Shown in pieces: positions 30,616 to 39,425 of a DNA stretch of 64,000 nucleotides. Position 1 is the stretch's first letter. Every line of letters starts with the position of its first letter. The notes under the pieces are model-generated. The model was not told where the DNA came from. It did no database searches and saw nothing but the letters and a program-made list of their open reading frames with translations. The DNA comes from Plectonema cf. radiosum LEGE 06105 (GTDB taxonomy: Bacteria; Cyanobacteriota; Cyanobacteriia; Cyanobacteriales; Nostocaceae): positions 62,001-126,000 of the forward strand of contig NZ_JADEWL010000001.1 in the NCBI RefSeq assembly GCF_015207665.1. The letters run 5' to 3'. Both the position numbers and the translations under genes were made by a program.

Positions 30616-31437
30616 ATGTCTAGTGTTTCAAATATTAAGTGGACAGGTGTACGTTCATCCCCCTACGGGATTGAGCCGTTTCCTCAACCAGAATATTGGG
30701 ATAAAGCTATGAAAACTATGACTGGATACTTCTCCGGTTCCACTCCAGTAGCTGTCTGGGGAATTGGAGAAATTATTTTCGATGATACAAATAGCGGTAT
30801 GAAAATGGGTTTCCCAAATCCTGCTGGCAAGTATGATGATGATAATGGAAAAATTCGTTTTTCAGAGGAAGATAAGTACGAAAACTATTTTAGTTATTTT
30901 GATAGCCAGGGAATTCAAGTTTTTTTACAAGTTGAATCGGGCTTTGCTGATATTGGGCTTCTAATTGACGCAACCTTCCAACAGTATGGACATCATCCAA
31001 GTATCATCGGGTTTGGTGTTGATGTAGAGTGGTATCGGAGCAAATGCGATGGCTGTAAAAATGAACCAGTCACAGACGAACTGGCGAAAGTTTGGGAAGA
31101 GAAAGTAAAATCATACAATCATAGCTATCAACTTTTTCTCAAGCACTATGATAAATTTCAACTACCCCCTACTTACCGGGGCGATATTATCTTTATTGAT
31201 GATACTCAGAAATTCTCCAGTTACGAAGAATTTTTGAATGAAATGATAGATTTTGCCGATTACTTTGGTACAAACTCGGTAATGTTCCAGATTGGTTACA
31301 AAAGCGATAAACCCTGGTGGGAGCAGCTACCTCAACCAATTCCGCAAAAAATAGGTCAAGACTTGGCTCAAAAATCCAGCAATCGAGATGTGGGAGTGAT
31401 TTGGGTTGATTTTACCCTCAAAGAGATTATCCCTTAA
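30616..31437 (+). CDS. Uncharacterised protein, possible TIM-barrel glycosidase-like
   Basis: 273 residues from the ATG at 30616, which has a ggagaag ribosome binding site 7-13 bases upstream; a TTG at 30601 is less likely. Not recognised as a known family. Features are alternating strands and helices (VAVWGIGEIIF, GIQVFLQVES, IIGFGVDVEWY, DIIFIDD, NSVMFQIGY, VGVIWVDF). These are consistent with a (beta/alpha)8 barrel, and the acidic strand end GVDVEW recalls the catalytic DxDxE region of family 18-type hydrolases. No signal peptide. The convergent neighbour is a polysaccharide deacetylase with LysM, which makes a carbohydrate role plausible but unproven. Confidence 0.65.
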   Translation: MSSVSNIKWTGVRSSPYGIEPFPQPEYWDKAMKTMTGYFSGSTPVAVWGIGEIIFDDTNSGMKMGFPNPAGKYDDDNGKIRFSEEDKYENYFSYFDSQGIQVFLQVESGFADIGLLIDATFQQYGHHPSIIGFGVDVEWYRSKCDGCKNEPVTDELAKVWEEKVKSYNHSYQLFLKHYDKFQLPPTYRGDIIFIDDTQKFSSYEEFLNEMIDFADYFGTNSVMFQIGYKSDKPWWEQLPQPIPQKIGQDLAQKSSNRDVGVIWVDFTLKEIIP

Positions 31438-31562
31438 ACTTAGTGAAACTGGCGAAAGTGCAATAATTTTGTATTCACCAGTTCCGACATCTTCGTTTTA
31501 CCCCCACTTTACTCGGACTTCTAAGATGGGGGAATTTAAATTTCTACAGTTACCTAAATCAT

Positions 31563-32411
31563 TTATTGAGGAATACAAAGCTTCCATCCCGGTTCAATTT
31601 GTTCAGGTACGCTAATTAAATCTTTATTCGCTTCATAAATTTTCCTCCACGATTGTTCGCTGCCATCTCCATAAAATTTTTCGGCTATTTTTGATAAATC
31701 ATCACCAGATTGTACTTCGTAAATTTGAGAATTTGGCGGACATTTTCGCTGAGGAGGTTGTGTTGTAGACGATAGGAGTTGTTCAATAGTGACAAAACTC
31801 AGCCCTCGTTGTTTTAGTTGGGGAATAGCAATATCAACTGCTTTGACTGTATCCTCTCCCCGTGGTTTGTTCCCCTCCCCAGGTAAATCGTGACACAGAA
31901 TAATCGAACCATTTTTAGCAGATAGCAAACTTTCAACAATTGAGCCTACTCCAGGACTTTCCCAATCTTTCGTATCACCACCATCTGACCAGTGAATATG
32001 AGTGAGTCCAAGAGTTTCTGCTAATTTAGTTACTCGGTTGCGATCGTCACCTCTGTTATCCCCAAAAGGAGGTTCACCCATCGGGGGACGAAAATATTTG
32101 GGGGTATATCCGGTTACTTGTTTAATTACTTCGTTAGTATCGCGTAATTTATTGAGAATTGTATTATCATCCAACGTCCGAAGACTTTGATTATCATTAG
32201 AATGGTTTGCGATCAGATGACCTTCTTTATAGGTCTGCTGGACAATTTCGGGAAGCTCTAGAATACGTGGAGCAATGCAAAAAAAAGTGGCTTTAACGTC
32301 GTGTTTGCGGAGTACATCAAGCAGTTTTCGGGTTATTTCATAGGGGCCGTCGTCGAAAGTGAGAGCAATGTAAGGTTTATTCGGATCACCTGAGTAAATT
32401 GGTTCTGACAT
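31563..32411 (-). CDS. Polysaccharide deacetylase (NodB-type) with C-terminal LysM
   Basis: 282 residues from the ATG at 32411; an ATG 27 codons further upstream adds an unlikely leader. The NodB/CE4 domain (residues 8-195) has TFDDGPYE (Asp pair), RPPMGEPPFG, SDGGDTKDW and LCHDLP. In the metal-binding motif (normally HxxxH) the second His is replaced by Asn (ANHSNDNQ). The C-terminal LysM (IYEVQSGDDLSKIAEKFYGDG) binds peptidoglycan or chitin-like glycans. No clear signal peptide with this start. It probably removes N-acetyl groups from a wall or exopolysaccharide, if still active. Confidence 0.87.
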   Translation of the reverse strand: MSEPIYSGDPNKPYIALTFDDGPYEITRKLLDVLRKHDVKATFFCIAPRILELPEIVQQTYKEGHLIANHSNDNQSLRTLDDNTILNKLRDTNEVIKQVTGYTPKYFRPPMGEPPFGDNRGDDRNRVTKLAETLGLTHIHWSDGGDTKDWESPGVGSIVESLLSAKNGSIILCHDLPGEGNKPRGEDTVKAVDIAIPQLKQRGLSFVTIEQLLSSTTQPPQRKCPPNSQIYEVQSGDDLSKIAEKFYGDGSEQSWRKIYEANKDLISVPEQIEPGWKLCIPQ

Positions 32412-32501
32412 GATAGTTTTTTTCTCACTAATACCATAGGAATTACTAGATACCAGCGTTTTCAACTTATGCAGTTGCAACAATAAAATCAAATAAGAGG
32501 T

Positions 32502-32521
32502 TGTAATGCAACGTCTCTACA
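32502..32521. repeat. Half copy of the gtagagacg palindrome
   Basis: tgtaatgcaacgtctctaca, one arm of the palindrome family also found at 9676, 41391 and 44918. It is in the spacer between the deacetylase and carotenoid oxygenase genes. Confidence 0.55.
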
Positions 32522-32528
32522 TTATTAT

Positions 32529-33938
32529 TCAACCATCTTTCCAACTACCGTGAAAACCGGGAGGAATGACGCTGGGTAAACTCAATTTACAAACGGGTGG
32601 TTTATCTAAATAATCAGCATCAAATATCCATACTTCACTACTATCAGAATTACCATCATAGACAACTGTTAAAATCCAACCTTGTGCGTAAATTGGTTCG
32701 GAAGGATAGAGATTATCACCAAAGTTTGCTTCTATCAAAGTATCAGTTTGATGGTTAAAGCAAGCAATACTATTTAATATCTCTTGACTAATATATGTAC
32801 CTTCCTTAACTGTAGAAAGATAGGTATATCGAGAATATTTCCCGACATTTTGCTGCGGTACGATGGGAAATTCGCAATGTCTATCAAATAATCTTTCTAT
32901 ATTATTTAATTTACCAGTTTGCGGATTTAAAGTTACTCGCGTTAAGCTACTTTTTGCCGCAGTATGAGTTTCACCTGTGGCAACTTCTTTGAGATATTGA
33001 TTAGTTTGAAAGTCTTGATAACTAGCGATATCAACAATGACTGCGCCACTATTATCTACATAACCATTAGAAAAATGCCATTGAAACCAAGATTCTGTTT
33101 CACCACGACTGATAATATTTAAAGTATCACGGTCAATAATTAAAATTTGAGTTCCTTTACTTGGTTGCCATTCTAAGGCATCACTATAGCAACTTAATCC
33201 TATTGCTGGCATCAATAAATTTAACCGCACTGGAGGAATAAAAAAGATTAAATATCCTCCTGCTAAAACAAAATCATGTACTAAAGGTACTCCATCAATT
33301 TGATGTGCTACTTTTTTGAGAATTCTTCCTGTAGCATCACTTTTATAAATATTAAGAGTTGCATTTAATCCAGGTGAAATCCCAAAATTAAAAATTTCTC
33401 CTGTCTGAGAATCAACTTTCGGATGTGCAGAATATGCTAAACCATTATCCAATCCGCCTAAATCATCTTTCCCAAAAGTATCGAGATTCTCTAAATCAAG
33501 TGCGTGGGGGTTGTCACCTTCCCACAATGCTAAAAGTTTATCAGGTAGCGCTAATACCGAAGTATTTGCCGCATTTTTAATCGGTTTTAACCACTGATTC
33601 CAAATTGCTCCCGGTGCTGTCATCCCATAATTACCGTAAAGCAATTTACCCGCACTCGCTTCTTGTTTAAATTCCTCGGTTTGTACATAACGGTAAACAG
33701 CTGATGCATTATTCTCTCTCAAATGCACCGCCAGAATTGCACCATCCCCATCAAACCAGTGTCCAACAGAAATACCCCCACGTTCCAATCTTCCTGGTCC
33801 GTTGCGGTAAAGGGTACCATTTAAACTTGCGGGTATTTCACCATCAATTATTGATAATGGAGTTAAGGGAAATTCCGTCGCGGGTTTTTCTAAAGCTTTA
33901 GCCCAAGCTTTTTTTGCGGATTTATCAATTGTTTGCAT
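32529..33938 (-). CDS. Carotenoid oxygenase family protein
   Basis: 469 residues; non-haem iron dioxygenase that cleaves carotenoids or apocarotenoids. The seven-bladed propeller family is shown by the start GTLYRNGPGRLERGG. The four iron-binding histidines are in SAHPKVD, LVHDF, FQWHFSNGY and the C-terminal PGFHGSW (His463). Second-sphere glutamates are likely in AEFPIVP-like CEFPIVPQ and the nearby VKEGTY block. Length is normal. Substrate (beta-carotene, zeaxanthin or apocarotenal) cannot be decided from sequence alone. Confidence 0.93.
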   Translation of the reverse strand: MQTIDKSAKKAWAKALEKPATEFPLTPLSIIDGEIPASLNGTLYRNGPGRLERGGISVGHWFDGDGAILAVHLRENNASAVYRYVQTEEFKQEASAGKLLYGNYGMTAPGAIWNQWLKPIKNAANTSVLALPDKLLALWEGDNPHALDLENLDTFGKDDLGGLDNGLAYSAHPKVDSQTGEIFNFGISPGLNATLNIYKSDATGRILKKVAHQIDGVPLVHDFVLAGGYLIFFIPPVRLNLLMPAIGLSCYSDALEWQPSKGTQILIIDRDTLNIISRGETESWFQWHFSNGYVDNSGAVIVDIASYQDFQTNQYLKEVATGETHTAAKSSLTRVTLNPQTGKLNNIERLFDRHCEFPIVPQQNVGKYSRYTYLSTVKEGTYISQEILNSIACFNHQTDTLIEANFGDNLYPSEPIYAQGWILTVVYDGNSDSSEVWIFDADYLDKPPVCKLSLPSVIPPGFHGSWKDG

Positions 33939-34213
33939 ATTATAATTAAAAATATAGATTGTTTCTTAACCCTATTACTATCTAAATTTTACAAGTAATT
34001 CCTCACGAGACAATTGCATAATCAAAAAACTCTAGCTACCTCGGCGCTTCCTTTGCGTGCCTCTGCGTTCACAAATACATAATTCCATAATTCCGATGCC
34101 AACGGATTTAATATTCTCAATTACTATTATTCATAATAATTCTTTAAGCTAGTCATGAGATGATGTTTATAAATGATAAAGTTTGTTAAAGTATCTTAAA
34201 TACAAAAAGCATT

Positions 34214-35293
34214 ATGTCACAACTAGAATATTTTTTATTAACTCGCGTTTTACTGCATTTCGAGCAGAATGCTAGCGATATTATTAGCGATATTTCTGCT
34301 GGGACTTTTAGTGATGATGGTAGTCTGTGGGTTGGTTCTGATGAAATGGTTGGAATTGAGCGTCTTTCTCCTATCGATTGTCATTTTTATGGTAAACATC
34401 AACGGTTTTTGTTAAAGGATTACATAGATTTATTTGATGACGATGAAATTGATATTGAAGGTATGGATTTTAGGGATGGTTATCTGTGGTTGACTGGTTC
34501 TCATAGCACTAAACGAAAGAAACCCAAAGGTAAAGATAAGATAACTGATTTAGAAAGACTTGCGACTGTTACTACTGACTTGAATCGTTTTATTTTGGCA
34601 AAAATTCCTGTTATTAATGGTGAATTAATTAAATCTTATGTTCCTGTTGAAGGAGAAACCAAAACCGCAGCTTGTTTGCAGAAAATCGACGAACGTAATT
34701 TGTTATTTGAAGTGTTAAAAGAAGACGTACATTTACAGCCATTTATTACGGCAAAAATACCTTCTAAAGATAACGGTTTGGATGTTGAAGGTTTAGCGGT
34801 AGCAAGTAATAATCGGTTGTTTTTAGGATTACGAGGACCTGTATTACGGGGATTAGCTGTAATTTTAGAAATACAGATTGCAGAATCCGAACCTGGTGTT
34901 CTCGTGCTTGAAGAAATCACCGACGAAGGAAGAAAATACAAAAAGCATTTTCTCGATTTGAATGGTTTGGGAATACGAGAATTATGTTTACAAGATTCAG
35001 ATTTGATTATTTTAGCAGGACCGACGATGGCTTTAGAAGGAGAAATGGAGGTATTTCGCTGGAAAAATGCTGTCAATAATTCCAGTAACAGCGATGATAT
35101 TCATCAACAGCACGAGGATAGCTTGTTTCCTTTATTTGACTTACCTTTTACCATTGGTTCCGATCATGCTGAAGGTTTAGCATTATATCCTTGTTGGGGA
35201 GAACAAAATAGCTTGATGATATTTTACGATTCTCCTAGCGATCGCCGTTTACGAGGAGATAAACAAATATTTGTTGATGTTTTTGAAATTTAG
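34214..35293 (+). CDS. DUF3616 family protein
   Basis: 359 residues, soluble, beta-rich, function unknown. Family-like blocks are FSDDGSLWVGSDEMVGIERLS, IDIEGMDFRDGYLWLTGSHS, LDVEGLAVASNNRLFLGLRGPVLRG and the C-terminal HAEGLALYP. The repeated D-x-E-G-h-A/D-h motif suggests propeller-like strands, possibly with metal or phosphate-ester binding as in phytase-like proteins (inference). Its last four bases overlap the stop of the convergent TPR gene. Confidence 0.85.
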   Translation: MSQLEYFLLTRVLLHFEQNASDIISDISAGTFSDDGSLWVGSDEMVGIERLSPIDCHFYGKHQRFLLKDYIDLFDDDEIDIEGMDFRDGYLWLTGSHSTKRKKPKGKDKITDLERLATVTTDLNRFILAKIPVINGELIKSYVPVEGETKTAACLQKIDERNLLFEVLKEDVHLQPFITAKIPSKDNGLDVEGLAVASNNRLFLGLRGPVLRGLAVILEIQIAESEPGVLVLEEITDEGRKYKKHFLDLNGLGIRELCLQDSDLIILAGPTMALEGEMEVFRWKNAVNNSSNSDDIHQQHEDSLFPLFDLPFTIGSDHAEGLALYPCWGEQNSLMIFYDSPSDRRLRGDKQIFVDVFEI

Positions 35294-35970
35294 TTAAATT
35301 CCTCAACTATCTTATCTTCTCCATTATGCAATCGATTCAAATTGCTTTCCACAGTCTTCGTATAAGGATGTTCTTTCCCTAACACTGAAAGACAAATATC
35401 TAATGCTTGTTGAAAAATCGGTTCGGCTTTGACTGTAAACCCTTGACAAAAGTACATTTGTGCCAAATTATTTAAAGTTGTAGCCGTGTGAGGATGCATT
35501 TCTCCAAAGTTGTTTTGGCAGATTTCTAATGCTTGCTCAAAAAGAGGTTCGGCTTGTTGATATTTTCCTATGCAGCAGTATAATGCACCTAGACTATTCA
35601 AGCTGTTAGCTGTGATAGGATGTTGCTTTCCAAGCATTTGAGAACGAATTTGCAGCGCTTTTTTTAAACAAGCTTCTGCGGTATCATATCGTCTTTGAGA
35701 TTTGTAAATTAGTCCTAAATTGTGGAAACTTTCGGCTGTCTGAGGATGGTGTTTGCTGAGTATTTTACAATTAGTCTTTAGCGCTTGCTTTAATAATTTT
35801 TCTGAAGAAGCATAGTTTCCATGTTGGTATAGTAAGTAACCAATTTTATTAAGTCTGTCAGCAACAGCAGATATTTCTTGAAAGTAACTAATTTCCATGT
35901 TGACATGGCAGCGTTGTATGAGAAAATCTACTGTATCGCATTCGCCACAGATACGGGAAAAATTTATCAT
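35290..35970 (-). pseudogene. TPR repeat protein, probably missing its 5' end
   Basis: 226 residues with four kinesin-light-chain-type tetratricopeptide repeats of 42 residues, each with the LGKQHPxTAxxLNNLA-like pattern. The first ATG is at 35970. The same frame stays open upstream to a stop near 36070 and keeps TPR-like sequence (GLEIVKISLGLKHPQTLQLI), without an ATG, GTG or TTG. The gene therefore looks like the 3' part of a longer TPR gene cut by a nonsense change or deletion. It might still be made from 35970. It converges with and overlaps the DUF3616 gene by four bases. Confidence 0.65.
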
Positions 35971-36923
35971 CGCAGTAATTAATTGTAGCGTTTGAGGATG
36001 TTTTAAACCAAGGCTAATTTTGACAATTTCTAAACCTCGTTTGTCTTCTTCACTGTTCTTAGTGATGTGTTAAGTAATCCAAATTATTGTAAATATTGGC
36101 TAAAATTTATTGACAGAAAAACTCTAGGGGGTGATTTCGATCTGCGTGCAATTTGTAGGATATTCAAAGTCTGTTTCAACTGCTTTGACCCTCTATTCAA
36201 ATTTTTCTTGTTCGCGTTTAATCAAGCAGTAGTAAACTTGGTTTGAGCAAGCTGTAGATATTGGATATTTTGATGAGATTCAAATGTCTATAAAGCCTTT
36301 TGACTTAACTTTAACAGGAACGCAGGTTATAAAGTAAAGCTAAGGTTGAACTTTGAGTTGTTATTTATACGACAAATTATATGCAAATTCTTGGATAGTT
36401 GTTAAGGTGTAGGGTAGCTTGCCTGGAACCAAATCAAGGACTGATTATACTTTCATGAGAATAATAATAACAGCTAATGTCCAGAAGTACTACTTTTAGT
36501 TGATAAATTATAAGTTGGGAAGGTTTGGCATTAATCCCAACATATCCTGCATCACCCAATCCCAATTTTTTCACTCTCCAAAATCAAGTAATTTTTTTAT
36601 ATAAAATTATTAGTATTAAAGGAAACAGACAAAAAAATAAAAAGAGGTAATATTACTAAGAGATAAATCAAATACGACTTTAACTTCTCACAAGGAGGCA
36701 ACAGGGAAGACCTGTGAGTTTTAGATATGGGAGGAAAGTTGCTTCTATGGTCATTAAGTAGGACAAGTTCGCATTTACGTACCGTGTCCCGTTTAGGTAC
36801 ATTGTCTATCCTTGAACTCTTCTCACGGCTCTAAATAGTGAGATGAGTTAATAATAATGTAATTATTTGAAAACCTCGGAGATAGTTCAGCGATATAAAA
36901 CTTTATACAGAACAGGATTCTTA
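35971..36923. other. Intergenic and leader region upstream of the NRPS cluster
   Basis: About 950 bp. The first 100 bp is the open upstream continuation of the TPR frame. The rest is AT-rich and must include the promoter of the NRPS cluster. At 36687-36720 a ctcaca/tgtgag stem surrounds an aaggaggcaac stretch. A second potential stem with gtaccgtg and taggtac lies near 36778-36800. No known riboswitch or regulator gene was recognised. Confidence 0.4.
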
Positions 36924-39143
36924 ATGTTGACAACAGGATTAACAAATAAAGCAAAAGACTTACCAGAAGTCGGACAATCCTCCCTAGGAAAGATGTCTCA
37001 AGCGGGAAAGGACAAAATAATTGAGAAGCTTGCCATTGCCGCATCCTTTACCAGTGAGCCTGTAAAGGATTCTCTTGACTTTTGGATGCAAGAAATAGGA
37101 ATCTCCTGTTTAATTGAGTTTGCCCCTTATAATCAAATATTCCAACAGTTACTTAATCAAAAAAGTATCATATCACAGAATGAGCAAGGCGTAAATATAA
37201 TTCTGATACGATTTGAGGACTGGTACCAAGATGAGGAAACTTTTAAGGACAGCGTAGAGGAATTCTTGTTGGCTATGCAAGGTGCTACACAAGCTTGCAA
37301 AATTCCTTATCTAGTTTGTATTTGTCCGTCTTCTCCCCAAGTACTTGTAGATAGCAATCGGGTGCAATTATACCGAGATACCCAAGCTGAGTTGATAGCT
37401 GAATTAAACAACATCAGCAATGTGTATGTGGTGACATCTGAAGAGTTGAATGCGACTTATCCAGTTGTAGATTATTATGACCCTTACGGGGAAGAAGAAG
37501 GAAAAATTCCTTATACTCAATCTTTTTTTTGTGCCTTGGGTACAATGTTGGCAAGAAAAATCTATGCTTTGCAAAGTTTACCTTATAAAGTGATTGTCCT
37601 TGATTGCGATAATACTTTATGGAGTGGAGTTTGTGGTGAAGATGGTGCAACTGGGGTGAAGATTAGCCCTCCATATGAAGCGTTACAACAATTTATTATC
37701 AACCAGCAGGAATCAGGAAAGCTGATTTGTTTGTGCAGCAAGAATCAAGAAAATGATGTTTTTGCGGTGTTTGAACAACATCCAGATATGTTATTAAATA
37801 AGCATCATTTGGTAAATTGGCGGATTAATTGGCAACCTAAGTCAGAGAATTTGCAATCCCTGGCTGCGGAACTTAATTTAGGTTTGGATAGTTTTATATT
37901 TATTGATGATAACCCGGTCGAGTGTGGGGAAGTTAAGGCTAATTGTCCCCAGGTTTTAACCCTACAACTTCCAGAAGAATGTCAGCAAATTCCTCGATTT
38001 CTCCAGCATATTTGGGCATTTGACCAGATACAAGTAACTAAAGAGGATAAGAAAAGGACTGAACTTTATCAGCAAAATGTCCAGCGTCAGCGTTTACATC
38101 AAGATTCACTTACTTTTAATGATTTTCTCGCTAGGCTAGGTTTAGAAATTGAGATTAACCAGATGAAACTGGAAGATTTATCAAGGGTTTCTCAATTAAC
38201 TCAACGTACTAATCAGTTTAACTTTACTACTATTCGACGGTCAGAAGGTGAGATTCAACAACTTTGTGATTCTGGTGTTTTAGAATGTCGAGTTGTTAGT
38301 GTTAAAGACAGATTTGGGGATTATGGTAAAGTTGGTTTACTGTTGTTTTCATCTAATGATGAGGTGCTAAATGTAGATACTTTTTTACTTAGTTGTCGGG
38401 TACTTGGTCGAGGTGTAGAGCATCGGATGCTTTCCTATTTGGGGGAAATAGCGCAACATCGGGGATTGAGTAAAGTTAATATTTTATATCAAGCAACTCA
38501 GAAAAATAAACCTGCTTTGTTATTTCTTGAAGGTATTAGCGAGAAATGTAAGCAGGATGAATATAACGAGGAAAAGAATGCTGGCTGGTTATTTCAATTT
38601 TCATCCACTGCTTTGACTGGCTTAATTTTTAATCCCACTCAAGTCGAAACTGCATCTCCACAAGATTTTCAGCAGAATAATTCTTTTCAAAGTAAAACTA
38701 TAAATTCTTCAGAGCTACAGGCTGACTCGGAAATAGTTGTTTTGGAACGTATTGGCAAACAATTATATAGTCCTGAAATTATACTTAAAGAAATTTTATA
38801 CCGACAAAAACGCCAACGTCCAAACTTAGAAATAGAATTTGTTGCTCCTCGTACTTCTGTGGAGGAAGCAATCGCTAGTCTGTTCGTTGAAATTTTAAAA
38901 ATAGACCGAGTAGGGATTGATGACAACTTTTTTGAGTTGGGTGGAAATTCCTTGTCTGCTACCCAGTTAATTTCTCGATTGCGGGATGCTTTTAAACTAG
39001 AATTATCTCTAAATCTTTTATTTGAATTTCCTACAGTAACCGGCTTAGCTGAGAGTTTTGAGGTTCTACAAACTACAACAAAAAATATAGATATTACTTC
39101 TATTAATGATAATGAAGAAGAGTATGAAGAAGGTATTTTATAG
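36924..39143 (+). CDS. FkbH-like HAD-IIIC glyceryl-loading enzyme with fused carrier domain
   Basis: 739 residues from the ATG at 36924 (agga upstream); a TTG at 36867 would add 19 residues. FkbH enzymes take 1,3-bisphosphoglycerate, dephosphorylate it and load the glyceryl unit onto a carrier phosphopantetheine. The N-terminal region (AAFSFTSEPVKDSL-like, FWMQEIGISCLIEFAPYNQ) is FkbH-specific. The HAD core has DCDNTLW (Asp227, Asp229) and FIDDNPVE. A GNAT-like segment follows (NQFNFTTIRRSEGEI, DRFGDYGKVGLL). The C-terminus is a peptidyl/acyl carrier domain with GGNSLSAT (Ser676). The fusion supplies both loading enzyme and carrier, so this should be the starter module of the assembly line. 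Confidence 0.88.
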   Translation: MLTTGLTNKAKDLPEVGQSSLGKMSQAGKDKIIEKLAIAASFTSEPVKDSLDFWMQEIGISCLIEFAPYNQIFQQLLNQKSIISQNEQGVNIILIRFEDWYQDEETFKDSVEEFLLAMQGATQACKIPYLVCICPSSPQVLVDSNRVQLYRDTQAELIAELNNISNVYVVTSEELNATYPVVDYYDPYGEEEGKIPYTQSFFCALGTMLARKIYALQSLPYKVIVLDCDNTLWSGVCGEDGATGVKISPPYEALQQFIINQQESGKLICLCSKNQENDVFAVFEQHPDMLLNKHHLVNWRINWQPKSENLQSLAAELNLGLDSFIFIDDNPVECGEVKANCPQVLTLQLPEECQQIPRFLQHIWAFDQIQVTKEDKKRTELYQQNVQRQRLHQDSLTFNDFLARLGLEIEINQMKLEDLSRVSQLTQRTNQFNFTTIRRSEGEIQQLCDSGVLECRVVSVKDRFGDYGKVGLLLFSSNDEVLNVDTFLLSCRVLGRGVEHRMLSYLGEIAQHRGLSKVNILYQATQKNKPALLFLEGISEKCKQDEYNEEKNAGWLFQFSSTALTGLIFNPTQVETASPQDFQQNNSFQSKTINSSELQADSEIVVLERIGKQLYSPEIILKEILYRQKRQRPNLEIEFVAPRTSVEEAIASLFVEILKIDRVGIDDNFFELGGNSLSATQLISRLRDAFKLELSLNLLFEFPTVTGLAESFEVLQTTTKNIDITSINDNEEEYEEGIL

Positions 39144-39425
39144 GTGATAAAACTGGAATAAATGTATATAAATACCATTAACATATTAAAATAATGGTGT
39201 TTTTAGGATGCGTTATAACTAAGTTCGTAACGATGAGGAGAATACACACCGCGTTTTGCCTTCCCTACAAAAATTTCTCCCTTCTTTATGATTAATTATT
39301 GATTAAAAAAACCTCACAGACAAGGCACTGCGTTGCGGAGGTTCCCTGCGTTGTTGTAGCAATTACCGTGCAAAGGACGCAGAGGAAAGAGATAAACAGA
39401 GATAACAACTAACAACTAACAACTA
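39144..39425. other. Spacer between the FkbH gene and NRPS 1
   Basis: 282 bp with no gene. It contains dispersed-repeat debris (cactgcgttgcggaggttcc, aaaggacgcagagg) and heptamers (aacaact aacaact) directly before the NRPS 1 ATG, leaving no usual ribosome binding site. Confidence 0.5.

Noticed and set aside
36867-36923. TTG start for the FkbH-like gene
   Set aside because: No ribosome binding site upstream; the ATG at 36924 has agga and the conserved region begins well after it.
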